Source: JABMPJ01 sp964345005
GTDB lineage: Bacteria; Verrucomicrobiota; Kiritimatiellia; UBA8416; JABMPJ01
NCBI GenBank assembly: GCA_964345005.1
Contig: CAYFPQ010000006.1
Coordinates: forward strand, 1 to 64,000
DNA: 64,000 nucleotides
Direction: 5' to 3'
The translations under genes were made by a program, and so were the position numbers. This document shows positions 26,727-35,160 of the stretch, one piece after another. The notes under the pieces were generated by a model. The model did not search any database. It saw only the letters and a program-made list of their open reading frames with translations, and was not told the origin of the DNA. Each line of letters begins with the position of its first letter. The stretch's first letter is position 1.

Positions 26727-28883
26727 CTAGTTGGACAGAACCCACGTAATATCGCCGCTCTGCTTGTTGTAGTACATGAACGAGTCACCCGGGCATACTG
26801 TGAAGCCGACCTTAGTGCCCTTGTAGAGCCAGTCGCCGGGAGCCGAAGCCTGCGGGTTGGTGCCCGAAAGCACGTACTGGAACTTCCGAGTCTTCTTCGT
26901 AACGGTGTTGTAGAACAGGATCTCATCCCACTGATGGGCCGGATCACCAGAACCGCCACTGTCGAAGCCCATCGAATCGTTTTCGTTGATATCGATGCAC
27001 CCACCGGGGAACGTCGCAGGAACGACGAGGTCCGTACGGCCTCTAGCAGCATCGTTTGTCCCTTTTGCCTCAGCCTGGCTGCTCCAGGCAACGACGTTGC
27101 TGTAAGGATAGAATGCCAGGGTATCGGATCCCGGCAGACGGGTCAGCAGGAGACCTTCAGCCGCATTCGTAACGGCAGTCGGAGTATCCAGCGTTGACCA
27201 CACGCCAGAAGCTGCGAGCTCGTAGGTTTCACCCGCGGGTGTCAGAATTTCATCGCCTGGGAACAGGCCGATGGAGAGATCCTGCCCGAAACGAGTCGTG
27301 CCACCATCAATGATCTTCTGGTTGGCGTACGTATACGGCGGCATCGCGAGAATCTGATCCTCACCCTCGGCACGCTCGAATATAACCAGATTGGTGTAAT
27401 TGGTATGCGTCGGCGAGTAGGACAGAGAGACGGCAACCGCGTCAACATGAGCGGTAACCGACGACTCGTTGGTGATGATCAGCTCGGTGAACTTGCCGGA
27501 TCCGCTGTAACCATTATTGAAGTCCAACGGGGCAGTGTTGACCTTGGTCATATCCGTTACGAACGTATTGTCGGCCGAATAGTACAGATCCCACTTCTGC
27601 GCGTTATAGTCCAAGTGTGCGGCCAAGCCAATCCACGTTCCGTTCGTGAGCTGACTGCCGCTGATGGAAGTAGCTTCCCACGCTGTGTCGTTCCAGACGT
27701 AGAGTGTGTTCGTAACCACGCAAATAGCCGCAGCCTCATCGTCAACGATGGTGGTAGGAATCTCGGTGCAAGGAACCGGCTGCACGTAGACCTGGCAGAA
27801 TACGTTCGTTGCCGCGGTGTTCGACACCACGACGCTAATCCCACCGGACGAAAGCGCGATACCACGCGAGTCACCCATAGCAGACAGCGATGTGTCCGTC
27901 ACAGTGGCGTTACCTGCCAGTTTCGTGAAGGCACGGTAGCTATCAGTAATGTTTGTCGGCACCGAAGCTACGCCTGCAAACTTCTCGAAATAGGGAATGA
28001 CCCAGGACTTGTCGTTGGAATCGGTCGGGTCGGTCCCATCAAGGTACTCTTCCCCGTCGGTACGTCCATCACCATCGGTATCTGTGCTTGAGTAATGACT
28101 CGCGATATCACCGAAGTAGTGCAGCTCGTAGGCATCGTCCATACCATCGCCATCTTCGTCGCTGTCAAGCGTAACGCCGGCAGCCCACGTATCCGCTGAA
28201 GGATAGTTGGTGGCACTAACCGTGATCATGTCAGCATAGACATCATCGGAAAGCGTGATCCTCTCGAGCTGAGACTTACTTGTGTTGAAGTCCAGGTTTT
28301 CCTGCACAAGACGCCCCTGCAGGAACAGGTCCCACGTGTCGTTGGCGTAGTTCATGTAGACCGTGGTACGCTGCATGTTTGTCGGGCTGGCATCGTTGTC
28401 AGTGGTAACAACGGCATCTCCACTGTGGTCAGTAGTGATGATCGTCCAGTTGGTGCTGCCGCTGCCCTGATTCACAACAACGTGGCCGTTGGTGTCGAAA
28501 AAGAAGGCAACCGCCGAACCGGATACTTCAGAGAAGTCACGATTCGTCGCCACACCGTCATACAGGTTCGGAGCGATCCACATGTCGATCCAAACGTTCG
28601 ATGACGTGCCGCTCGTGACCGGCGTGGCGTTGGTTGCATCAGCATCCTGAGCAACATACATCACGTCTGTACCTGCAGCGTTGGGCTCCGAAGCGGGAAC
28701 CCAGGACATACCGTCCTGCAGGTTCGTAGTGACAACGGTTCCTGCGGCAGCGCCCCAGTCACCGAGGTCGGTCTCGAAGTTGTCATTGTACTGGTTAACG
28801 GCCAGCACAGAACTACCCGAGATGGCAATCGCTATCGCGACCACCCATGCACACACTTTGCAGTGCGAATACAAGTAAGTCAT
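26727..28883 (-). CDS. Large secreted protein with calcium-binding repeats
   Basis: A 718-residue exported protein. The signal peptide covers about residues 1-25 (WVVAIAIAISGSSVLA). Two beta-rich lectin-like halves start with NDNFETDLGDWGAAAG and FEKFAGVASVP. They are separated by Asp-rich calcium loops, DSDEDGDGMDD and TDTDGDGRTDGEE, near residues 240-290. The C-terminus has a repeated beta domain ending in WVLSN and lacks a PEP-CTERM tail. The ATG at 28883 has GGAGG eight bases upstream. A strong promoter lies directly upstream, so this is the first gene of the three-gene secreted-protein operon. I do not recognise a catalytic domain. Confidence 0.78.
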   Translation of the reverse strand: MTYLYSHCKVCAWVVAIAIAISGSSVLAVNQYNDNFETDLGDWGAAAGTVVTTNLQDGMSWVPASEPNAAGTDVMYVAQDADATNATPVTSGTSSNVWIDMWIAPNLYDGVATNRDFSEVSGSAVAFFFDTNGHVVVNQGSGSTNWTIITTDHSGDAVVTTDNDASPTNMQRTTVYMNYANDTWDLFLQGRLVQENLDFNTSKSQLERITLSDDVYADMITVSATNYPSADTWAAGVTLDSDEDGDGMDDAYELHYFGDIASHYSSTDTDGDGRTDGEEYLDGTDPTDSNDKSWVIPYFEKFAGVASVPTNITDSYRAFTKLAGNATVTDTSLSAMGDSRGIALSSGGISVVVSNTAATNVFCQVYVQPVPCTEIPTTIVDDEAAAICVVTNTLYVWNDTAWEATSISGSQLTNGTWIGLAAHLDYNAQKWDLYYSADNTFVTDMTKVNTAPLDFNNGYSGSGKFTELIITNESSVTAHVDAVAVSLSYSPTHTNYTNLVIFERAEGEDQILAMPPYTYANQKIIDGGTTRFGQDLSIGLFPGDEILTPAGETYELAASGVWSTLDTPTAVTNAAEGLLLTRLPGSDTLAFYPYSNVVAWSSQAEAKGTNDAARGRTDLVVPATFPGGCIDINENDSMGFDSGGSGDPAHQWDEILFYNTVTKKTRKFQYVLSGTNPQASAPGDWLYKGTKVGFTVCPGDSFMYYNKQSGDITWVLSN

Positions 28884-28921
28884 AGTAGTAACCTCCAAAC
28901 AGACTTTTACTATCTGGAATG

Positions 28922-28951
28922 ATTATGGCAGAAATGGGAGGCCGAGGTCAA
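28922..28951 (-). promoter_or_regulatory. Sigma70-type promoter of the secreted-protein operon
   Basis: On the minus strand, TTGACC (28951-28946) and CATAAT (28927-28922) are 18 bases apart, with a TGN extended -10 element. Transcription would start near 28915, about 30 bases before the ATG at 28883. Confidence 0.65.
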
Positions 28952-29053
28952 TGCAAAAATGGCGATATATAGGGAAAATCCCCTATTGACGCCTACAAGC
29001 GAGGAAGTCATTGAAACTCAACGACTAACGCGCTGTAACAAGATCATGCACCC

Positions 29054-30271
29054 CTATGACCGTCGGGATGCCGCAACAGGGACGAGATCCATGGCCTGGT
29101 CGCCGGGCATCACGGAGAAGCCGGGGCCATCGGTCTTGCCATCCCGGAATTCCCCGATGTACTCCTGGCCATCTTCATAGATGTAGCGCCCCCGTCCATG
29201 ACGCTTGCCGTTGCGAAACTCTCCGACGTAGCGCGATCCATCAGCAAACACGTAGGTGCCTTTGCCGTGACGTCGGTCGTCGAGAAACTCGCCCTTGTAA
29301 GTGTCGCCGTTCAGGAAGTAGAGGACGCCGTAGCCCTGTTTCCTATCTTCTCTGAAGTTGCCCTCGTACCGGTCGCCATTGCGAAAGTAGTAAACGCCCC
29401 AGCCGTCGAGCAAGCCGCCCCGGAGCTGTCCCTCATACCGATCGCCGCTCGGAAAACGGACGACATGGATGTCATCCAATCCCCCGCCCCGCCGCGGTAC
29501 ACCATCCAGCTCACGCTGGGCGGCCTCGGGGTCAACGATCTCGCGCAGACGATCCGGTACCTTCGCGGTTGTTGCGACCGATGCATCTTCATGTGCGGCA
29601 GCGATATCTCCAGTCGTCCCCTCTTCTGACAGTTCCGGGATACCATCATTTCCCCGTTCCGAGACACTAGGCTCAGCAGCTATACCAGCATCGGCAAGCG
29701 CTGCTGCGTACTTCTGATTGAGTTCATCCATCTGCTTCTGCCGGATCTCCAACATGGACTCAAGCCGTTCAAGGCGAGACTCCAGCGAATCGATCGACTT
29801 TGCCCGCCGATCGCCGTTGGCGGAGACCCACTTGCCGAACCGCTCCAGGTTGGTCTTAAACATGCGATTCTCGAGGACGCGCGATGACTCGGACTGCTCA
29901 ACGGTTCCGAGGATATCTTCGCTACGACTCTCAAGGCCTGTCACACGATCGACCACCCCTTCCACCTGCGACGCAGCCCTGCGGACCTCCTGGCGAGCTG
30001 TCGCGACCTCCTCGGTCGCTTCGCGGGAGTTACGCACCACGTATATCCCGATCGATATGAAGAGCGTGAGCACCACGAGTACGACGAACAGGAAGATCGT
30101 GCTGGTCCAGACCACCACTCTGCGGCTGCGCAGACGCTCCGACTCAACGTAGCGACGTACGACATCCATCGCCACCACGGGATCCATCCCCGCGGGCAGA
30201 TCACCACCGTCCCGCGTGACCAAGGCCACGTCGGGAGGCTCAGAGCTGCTACGTCTGTCGTGCAAGGCCAT
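29054..30271 (-). CDS. Membrane-anchored coiled-coil MORN-repeat protein
   Basis: A 405-residue protein. One membrane helix (about residues 53-77, TSTIFLFVVLVVLTLFISIG) is followed by a long coiled coil (80-195) and an acidic linker. About six MORN repeats occur from residue 275 on (patterns such as GDRYEGNFREDRKQGYG and GSRYVGEFRNGKRHGRG). MORN repeats mediate protein or membrane contacts; a periplasmic or cell-wall-facing role is inferred. It is the last gene of the long secretion operon, 42 bases after gspM, so it may be an accessory factor of that machine. No enzyme domain is present. Confidence 0.85.
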   Translation of the reverse strand: MALHDRRSSSEPPDVALVTRDGGDLPAGMDPVVAMDVVRRYVESERLRSRRVVVWTSTIFLFVVLVVLTLFISIGIYVVRNSREATEEVATARQEVRRAASQVEGVVDRVTGLESRSEDILGTVEQSESSRVLENRMFKTNLERFGKWVSANGDRRAKSIDSLESRLERLESMLEIRQKQMDELNQKYAAALADAGIAAEPSVSERGNDGIPELSEEGTTGDIAAAHEDASVATTAKVPDRLREIVDPEAAQRELDGVPRRGGGLDDIHVVRFPSGDRYEGQLRGGLLDGWGVYYFRNGDRYEGNFREDRKQGYGVLYFLNGDTYKGEFLDDRRHGKGTYVFADGSRYVGEFRNGKRHGRGRYIYEDGQEYIGEFRDGKTDGPGFSVMPGDQAMDLVPVAASRRS

Positions 30272-30313
30272 GCGTTTCTGTGGTCGAGACGGAACCTGTA
30301 AGATCTATCGGCG

Positions 30314-30901
30314 CTACTCTTCCAGACTTTCCTGTTCAGGGGCCCCACCCGGCCCTGTTGGAATCATGATCTTCGAGACCACCATAGTGCCCTCAACCCG
30401 CTGGTCATCGGCGCTGGGAGCAATCGCGACCTTACGTACCCGCATCATTCCGGGCGTCTGCCACACCTGGTGAAGAAAGCTCAGGAGGCCTGCCATCGGT
30501 GCCTCGAATTCGCGAATATCGATCACATACTCCGTGGAACCTGCTGAGGTAACCGGCGGCCGGTGCTCCATCCTTCCGATGATCGCCACGCCCGCGCTAC
30601 CAGCCAAGTCCTCGATCTCCGCCTTAATGGCATCAATTTCTTCCGAATCCGACAATTCAGAGGCAATCAACGCTTCAATTCGCGAGTACTCGGCCTCGAT
30701 TGGGCCCTTTGACCGCAGAACCCCGCGGTTGTAGTCCAGCTCTTTCGCGTCTGCGGCGGCTTGCTCCTCTACAGTTTCCACGCGATCAGCCACCATGCCT
30801 ACGACAAGGCGATCCACCATCAGCACCAAGACGAACACGAGAGCCAGCCCCAGCCCCCAACGCTCACGCGCCCGCAGCTTTTCCAGTTTCAAGAATGCCA
30901 T
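30314..30901 (-). CDS. GspM/PilO-like inner-membrane assembly protein
   Basis: The 195-residue product has one N-terminal membrane helix (about 16-38), a coiled coil (40-75) and a periplasmic ferredoxin-like domain, the layout of PilO and GspM. These proteins link the cytoplasmic ATPase platform to the rest of a type II secretion or type IV pilus machine. Sequence similarity in this family is low, so the call rests on layout and position: it starts two bases after the PilM/N-like gene and precedes the MORN gene. Confidence 0.7.
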   Translation of the reverse strand: MAFLKLEKLRARERWGLGLALVFVLVLMVDRLVVGMVADRVETVEEQAAADAKELDYNRGVLRSKGPIEAEYSRIEALIASELSDSEEIDAIKAEIEDLAGSAGVAIIGRMEHRPPVTSAGSTEYVIDIREFEAPMAGLLSFLHQVWQTPGMMRVRKVAIAPSADDQRVEGTMVVSKIMIPTGPGGAPEQESLEE

Positions 30902-30903
30902 AG

Positions 30904-32334
30904 CTATTTGCCCGCCCCTGTTTCCAGTTTGCCCGAAATCCTGAAATTGAAACGCTTGCTCCTTTGGTCCTGCGAGCTAGTGCGTTCCACATCGATGAAC
31001 AGGGGGCTCTTCTCCAGGTTGTCCCGCAGTTCTTTGATCTCTCGCCGAAACAGCGCAGCCCCCTGCAGCGTAAGGGCGCCCTGCGCCACGTCTATGTCCA
31101 CCGAATTGAAATACACCTCCTCGGGAACTGCCGCGTGAACGGCACCGAGCAGTGTTATGGCCGCGAAACGCGCGTCCTCGCGCGCACTCACATCGTTAAT
31201 CACTTTCTGCATCTCACCAACCCGCTCTACGGCTGGTTGTGTCCGCTCGACCTCGGCACGTACAGAGTCGGCCTGTGCCTTCCGCACGACATACTTGGAG
31301 ATTCCGTAGAACGAGCCACCGAACAGTGCCGCGACAAGCAGAACACCCAGCAAGGTCAGGCCTCTTGCTCGTGAGACCATCGCACGCGCCCGTAGCGTGG
31401 CTGCAGGGAACAGCTTCAGCGCAATGGAGCCGGTGTCAGTCGCCACACCCGTCACGGCTGTCAACGAAACATCCTTACCCACGGCTTCATCAATATCCAC
31501 GCCGCCCGGCGCATCCTGTACCGTCTGTCCCGGGCTTACGCGCGCAACCGGAATCTGAAGGACATCCCCCAGCGCACCGGTCAGTGCATCCGGAGCGATC
31601 GCGCATCCGGCGAGCGTCAGGCGGGTCACGTCAAGATCGGGGCTTTCACCATGGCAGATTTCCAGGGCCTGCTTTGCCTCAGACACGAGTTTCTCGCTCC
31701 AACGCGACTCGTCCTCCTCCAGCTGCTCGGCACCCACCAGTATGCTGCGTGTGTACTGGAGCTCGCCGTCCTGCGTAACGACAAGATCCGCGTGTGCGGC
31801 ATCAATGTCCAACACCGCTTCGGCCTGGCCTTCGATGGCTGTCGGCTGGGCGGCCGCCCACTGGGCCAGCCCGTCTGAACCAATGGTCATGGTCTCGACA
31901 TTGATGCCGGCCGCATCCATCAGGTTGAAGCACTCGCGTAGCGGACCACGCTGAATGACCACCAACACCACGCGCGTGTAACCGTCCCGCGGCTTCAGGA
32001 CCCGGTAGTCTGCCACCACTTCGTCGCGCGTATAGGGAACCTGTTTCCCGAACTGAAGATCAACCATGCCTGCGATCTCGGCCAGATCCATCGACGGCAG
32101 GTCAAACATGCGGACGGTTACCATGTTACGCGGGAGACAGCCGATCACATGGCTCGTATCGAAGCCATGCACTTCAATCGCGTCCGCGAGGAGTTCCTCA
32201 AGAGCCCCCGCAACCGGCGCCTGGCATGTGTGAAACTTTGTGAGAGTTGCCCCACCGGGCCGCACAGAGAATTCGGCAAGCTTGACACGATCGGTACCCA
32301 GCTCAATGACGGTGCGCTTGCCTTTAGAACTCAT
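30904..32334 (-). CDS. PilM-PilN/GspL-like platform protein
   Basis: A 476-residue fusion. The N-terminal part (about 1-300) resembles the actin-like ATPase fold of PilM and cytoplasmic GspL, with RTVIELGTDRVKLAEF and the later VLDIDAAHADLVV. A membrane helix lies at about 330-350 (LTLLGVLLVAALFGGSFYG). The rest is a coiled coil and a PilN-like periplasmic domain with EVYFNSVDIDVAQGALTLQG. It should recruit the secretion ATPase GspE to the membrane. The ATG at 32334 overlaps the gspK stop by 11 bases. The T2SS name gspL is appropriate by position; PilM/PilN by sequence style. Confidence 0.78.
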   Translation of the reverse strand: MSSKGKRTVIELGTDRVKLAEFSVRPGGATLTKFHTCQAPVAGALEELLADAIEVHGFDTSHVIGCLPRNMVTVRMFDLPSMDLAEIAGMVDLQFGKQVPYTRDEVVADYRVLKPRDGYTRVVLVVIQRGPLRECFNLMDAAGINVETMTIGSDGLAQWAAAQPTAIEGQAEAVLDIDAAHADLVVTQDGELQYTRSILVGAEQLEEDESRWSEKLVSEAKQALEICHGESPDLDVTRLTLAGCAIAPDALTGALGDVLQIPVARVSPGQTVQDAPGGVDIDEAVGKDVSLTAVTGVATDTGSIALKLFPAATLRARAMVSRARGLTLLGVLLVAALFGGSFYGISKYVVRKAQADSVRAEVERTQPAVERVGEMQKVINDVSAREDARFAAITLLGAVHAAVPEEVYFNSVDIDVAQGALTLQGAALFRREIKELRDNLEKSPLFIDVERTSSQDQRSKRFNFRISGKLETGAGK

Positions 32335-33394
32335 GCCAGTACTGCCTCTGTCCGCTCTTATCGACCACAAACTCTATCCGGGCTGCCTCGGCCCCCGTGG
32401 CGGTGTGCCCCACTGCCATCCCGTAAAACGCGGTGGAGTACAGCCTCAAGAACCCAAAAGGACTAAGGTCCGATTTCTCAAGTGGCGCTCCCCCACGCTT
32501 CTCGATTATCCGATCAATGGTTGCCCTGTGCTCCGGATAAGCTGCGGCACAAGAAAGCAGCAACTCGGTCGACGCCGTATTGGCGTTGATCGCGCCGCTG
32601 CCGTAGACCGTCACGTAGGGCTCAATCAAGGCAAAGACACCATCATCAACCCCTTCCACAAGCAGAAACTCATGAATGGAGTCCAACGGCGCCATGCCAC
32701 CACTATCGGGCTCACCATAACCGCGCTCAGCCCGAACTGTCAATAAATGTTGCTGCTTGGCCTCGCGGTACGCTCGAAGGAATTCGTACAAGGTTTCCGC
32801 CTGCCCCGCGCTTGTACCCCCGACTTGGATCATGAACTGCTCGAAGACCGATTTCATTACGGGGGACACATTTAGATTCAGACGGCTCTCCGCCCCCACC
32901 AGCCCAACGTTGGTCACCGTTCCGTCGGCAGTCCGGTTTACGCTGACGATCGAGAACGTGCCGTTTTCGTCGACTACCTGATCGCTGAACACTTGGGGAT
33001 CCGCGTTCCATGCACCCTCCCCCCAAGCGTCCCACCGATTCGTGTTGCACGCCACCTGCAGGGCGGCGTGCGTTACCCCGGCCCGCGCGAGGTGATAGCC
33101 ATGCACATCATCGTGCATAAACCCGGCCAGTTTCAGCCCCGCCGATACATGCGCCCCCACAGCCAAGGCCAACGCAGCAAGGAAGAACAGCACCCAGAGC
33201 GCGAGGATTAGAACGCTCCCATCTTGAACGGGCGAACGCGGCTCGCGGCGGAGAGCTCGCCCTACCTCACCGTGGATCAGGTAGGGCGAGCTCTCCGAGC
33301 GAGCCGCAAACTTGTTAACAGCCCCGACTCCCATTGCAGCGAGCAACCCATTTCGTAGTTTGGCTGTTCGATTGTGCGTCATTCGGCTATTCAC
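32324..33394 (-). CDS. gspK: Minor pseudopilin GspK (leader carries a palindromic element)
   Basis: A 356-residue type II secretion minor pseudopilin that sits at the pilus tip. The core after the leader is GSVLILALWVLFFLAAL. It lacks Glu5, as is normal for GspK; the large alpha domain contains INANTASTELLLSC. The prepilin peptidase site is at Gly59/Ser60 counted from the GTG at 33394, which has a strong GGAGG site overlapping the end of gspJ. ATG 33382 is the alternative start. The leader is therefore unusually long (about 55-59 residues). Residues 30-52 are encoded by a family 1 palindrome. No start codon lies between the element and the cleavage site. Confidence 0.85.
   Translation of the reverse strand: MNSRMTHNRTAKLRNGLLAAMGVGAVNKFAARSESSPYLIHGEVGRALRREPRSPVQDGSVLILALWVLFFLAALALAVGAHVSAGLKLAGFMHDDVHGYHLARAGVTHAALQVACNTNRWDAWGEGAWNADPQVFSDQVVDENGTFSIVSVNRTADGTVTNVGLVGAESRLNLNVSPVMKSVFEQFMIQVGGTSAGQAETLYEFLRAYREAKQQHLLTVRAERGYGEPDSGGMAPLDSIHEFLLVEGVDDGVFALIEPYVTVYGSGAINANTASTELLLSCAAAYPEHRATIDRIIEKRGGAPLEKSDLSPFGFLRLYSTAFYGMAVGHTATGAEAARIEFVVDKSGQRQYWHEF
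33238..33307. repeat. Palindromic element, family 1, copy 2 (inside gspK leader)
   Basis: Arms gcggctcgc and ctcgccctacct and their complements enclose an 11-base loop. It is translated as part of the gspK pre-peptide. Confidence 0.88.
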
Positions 33395-34085
33395 CCCCTC
33401 CTCCCGCCAAGGGAACGAGAAACCACTGTGTCATCGGGGTCCCACCAACTGTCAACTCGGCCTCCACGACCGCCGGGAGATTGGTCGGATTCTCCCAGTC
33501 ATCGGACCAACCTGTTGCGCCGCCTTCCGCATCTTCCGGTGCTGCCGCGTAGCGCAGGGCGACCTCGTGAACATCCGACACAAGAACTTCGATCACCTCT
33601 TCGCCCTCGGTTTCGCCCCAGTCGAAAGGCGCCACGGCGCGACACCATGCTTCCTGGCTGCGGTCAAGGTAGTAGTGGATCCGCGCCAAACGAGGGATCG
33701 CTTCGTTGTGACCTTCCGCGTCGGGCACGGGGCTCACAGCGGTAAACCACAGCGTGTCGGCTCCTCCCTCGAGCGGGGCCCCCTCGAAGGGCAATACCTG
33801 GCCGATGTCCCGGCGCATCACCTGGAACCCGATCAGCGCGTCGGCCTCGTGACGGTTAAAGTGCCTCGCCATATCCCACACACGAATGCCGCCAGCCAGG
33901 CAGGCACCCACCGCACCCACCACGATACCCAGAATCGCCGTCACCACCAGGAGCTCGATCAGCGTGAAGCCACTTCCGCCTCGGGTGGGGTCGGTCCTCA
34001 AAATAAAACTTAACGCCTTTCGTCTCGAAAGGCCCCCCATCAGCCTGTTAAGTTTTATTTTGAGGACCGACCCCACTGGCGTCAC
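33387..34085 (-). CDS. gspJ: Minor pseudopilin GspJ (leader carries a nested palindrome)
   Basis: A 232-residue type II secretion minor pseudopilin. The prepilin motif is GGSG/FTLIELLVV with Glu5, cleaved between Gly39 and Phe40, followed by the hydrophobic helix and a globular domain. The GTG at 34085 overlaps the gspI stop as GTGA, a coupling arrangement that supports this start. Residues 4-34 of the leader are encoded by a perfect 29-bp inverted repeat. An internal ATG at 34040 lies in the loop of that repeat and could serve as an alternative start. The stop overlaps gspK. Confidence 0.85.
   Translation of the reverse strand: MTPVGSVLKIKLNRLMGGLSRRKALSFILRTDPTRGGSGFTLIELLVVTAILGIVVGAVGACLAGGIRVWDMARHFNRHEADALIGFQVMRRDIGQVLPFEGAPLEGGADTLWFTAVSPVPDAEGHNEAIPRLARIHYYLDRSQEAWCRAVAPFDWGETEGEEVIEVLVSDVHEVALRYAAAPEDAEGGATGWSDDWENPTNLPAVVEAELTVGGTPMTQWFLVPLAGGGGE
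33986..34075. repeat. Nested palindrome with perfect 29-bp arms (inside gspJ leader)
   Basis: The arms 33986-34014 and 34047-34075 are exact complements. The 32-base loop contains a second perfect 7-bp hairpin (gcctttc/gaaaggc). The AT-rich arm segment differs from the surrounding GC-rich genes. Confidence 0.93.
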
Positions 34086-34573
34086 CCATCTTGCGGATTC
34101 TCAACCTGGGCCCAACTCGCGCCGCCGGCTTCACGACCCGTTACGCTGTGCCGGACCATGACAACCACTTCATGTTTCTGCCAAGAGGAGTTCGTGCATG
34201 CGAAGTCGAGATCTGAATGCGTATCCACGCGCCACCAGTAGTCCGGGTAACGCGTCCGGAGGATATGGTCGTCGATATCGGCCCCTCCCCCTCGCGCATT
34301 CAACTCCCCTTGCAGAACCAGAGCGTGCGCGAGCGCAGCCGACCGCATACCGTCACGCGACTCGGCCAGCGCAACCATTGAGGTCTGAAAAGCCTGCAGA
34401 ATCAGGACGATGCCCGTGGAAAGGATAACCACGGTGACGAGGAGTTCGATGAGTGTGAAGGCAGAGTCCTTGGCTGCAAATGCGGCTCGCTGGGGACAGC
34501 TCGCCCTACCTTGCCCTCGATGAGGTAGGGCAAGCTGTCCCCAGCGAGCCGAGATCGCCAAGGATTCTCGCAT
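34082..34573 (-). CDS. Minor pseudopilin GspI/GspH-like (leader carries a palindromic element)
   Basis: A 163-residue minor pseudopilin. The prepilin motif is DSA/FTLIELLVTVVIL with Glu5. The cleavage site would be at Ala38/Phe39, with Ala in place of the usual Gly at -1. The ATG at 34573 follows the gspG stop without a gap (TAGATG). Residues 8-30 are encoded by a family 1 palindrome. No alternative start exists between the element and the cleavage site. The position between gspG and gspJ suggests GspI; GspH is the alternative, as the globular domain is too diverged to decide. Confidence 0.78.
   Translation of the reverse strand: MRESLAISARWGQLALPHRGQGRASCPQRAAFAAKDSAFTLIELLVTVVILSTGIVLILQAFQTSMVALAESRDGMRSAALAHALVLQGELNARGGGADIDDHILRTRYPDYWWRVDTHSDLDFACTNSSWQKHEVVVMVRHSVTGREAGGASWAQVENPQDG
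34482..34551. repeat. Palindromic element, family 1, copy 3 (inside gspI leader)
   Basis: Long arms (gcggctcgctggggacag plus ctcgccctacct, one mismatch) surround an 11-base loop. It is translated in a different frame from copy 2. Confidence 0.88.
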
Positions 34574-34972
34574 CTATTCGCCCCAGTTTGTGATGTCGTC
34601 GTCCGCGCTCTGGTCATCAGGTCCGTTCGACCAGAGGTCGAATCCCATCGTGTTGCGGGCACCGGGATAGCGGTACTGGTACTTGCGTTTCCAAGGGTCG
34701 AGTGGCTTGTTCTCCAGGTAGGGTTCTTTCCACGTCTTGGAGGTGGATGGCTGCAACAAGATATCCAAGCCCTGCTCCGTCGAGGGATAGGTGTCGTTGT
34801 GTAGCCGGTACATCTTCAGAGCAACGCTGATGTTCGCAATGTCGCCCAACGCGATCTTGCTCTTTGCATCGTCCGAAGCCGGCAACACGCGCGGCAGCAC
34901 CATGCCCGCCAGTGCTGCGATAATAATCACCACCACCATCAGCTCAATCAACGTAAAGCCATCACGTCTCAT
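34574..34972 (-). CDS. gspG: Major pseudopilin GspG
   Basis: The 132-residue main subunit of the type II secretion pseudopilus. It has a normal short leader MRRDG, then FTLIELMVVVIIIAALAG with Glu5. The C-terminal domain has YRLHNDTYPSTEQGLDILL, DPWKRKYQYRYPG and WSNGPDDQ, the calcium-site region of GspG proteins. Unlike its three downstream minor pseudopilins its leader carries no repeat. It follows gspF after a 187-base spacer that holds a family 3 repeat, and its stop abuts the next start. Confidence 0.95.
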   Translation of the reverse strand: MRRDGFTLIELMVVVIIIAALAGMVLPRVLPASDDAKSKIALGDIANISVALKMYRLHNDTYPSTEQGLDILLQPSTSKTWKEPYLENKPLDPWKRKYQYRYPGARNTMGFDLWSNGPDDQSADDDITNWGE

Positions 34973-35069
34973 TCTATACCTCTTTCCGTTCGATCCGCAT
35001 GCGCCCCACTAAGGAACACCACCGTTCGTCCTATCTTCTACGACCCCTTCCAATAGCCACCCCACCTAC

Positions 35070-35160
35070 CCCCAGCGGAGGCCGGGGGGAGGGGTTCTCG
35101 CTCCTTAGCGGTTCGGTATTCCGAACCGGTCGGGCGAGCACCCCTCCTCCCGGCCGGAGC
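35070..35160. repeat. Palindromic element, family 3, copy 1 (gspF-gspG spacer)
   Basis: An imperfect palindrome: ccccagcggaggcc on one side and ggccggagc on the other, with a central cttagcg and cggtattccg. The homologous copy at 40677-40766 lies in the ATPase operon. Confidence 0.82.

Noticed and set aside
25804..26730. 308-codon plus-strand ORF
   Set aside because: Antisense to a secreted protein that has a clear signal peptide, ribosome site and calcium loop.
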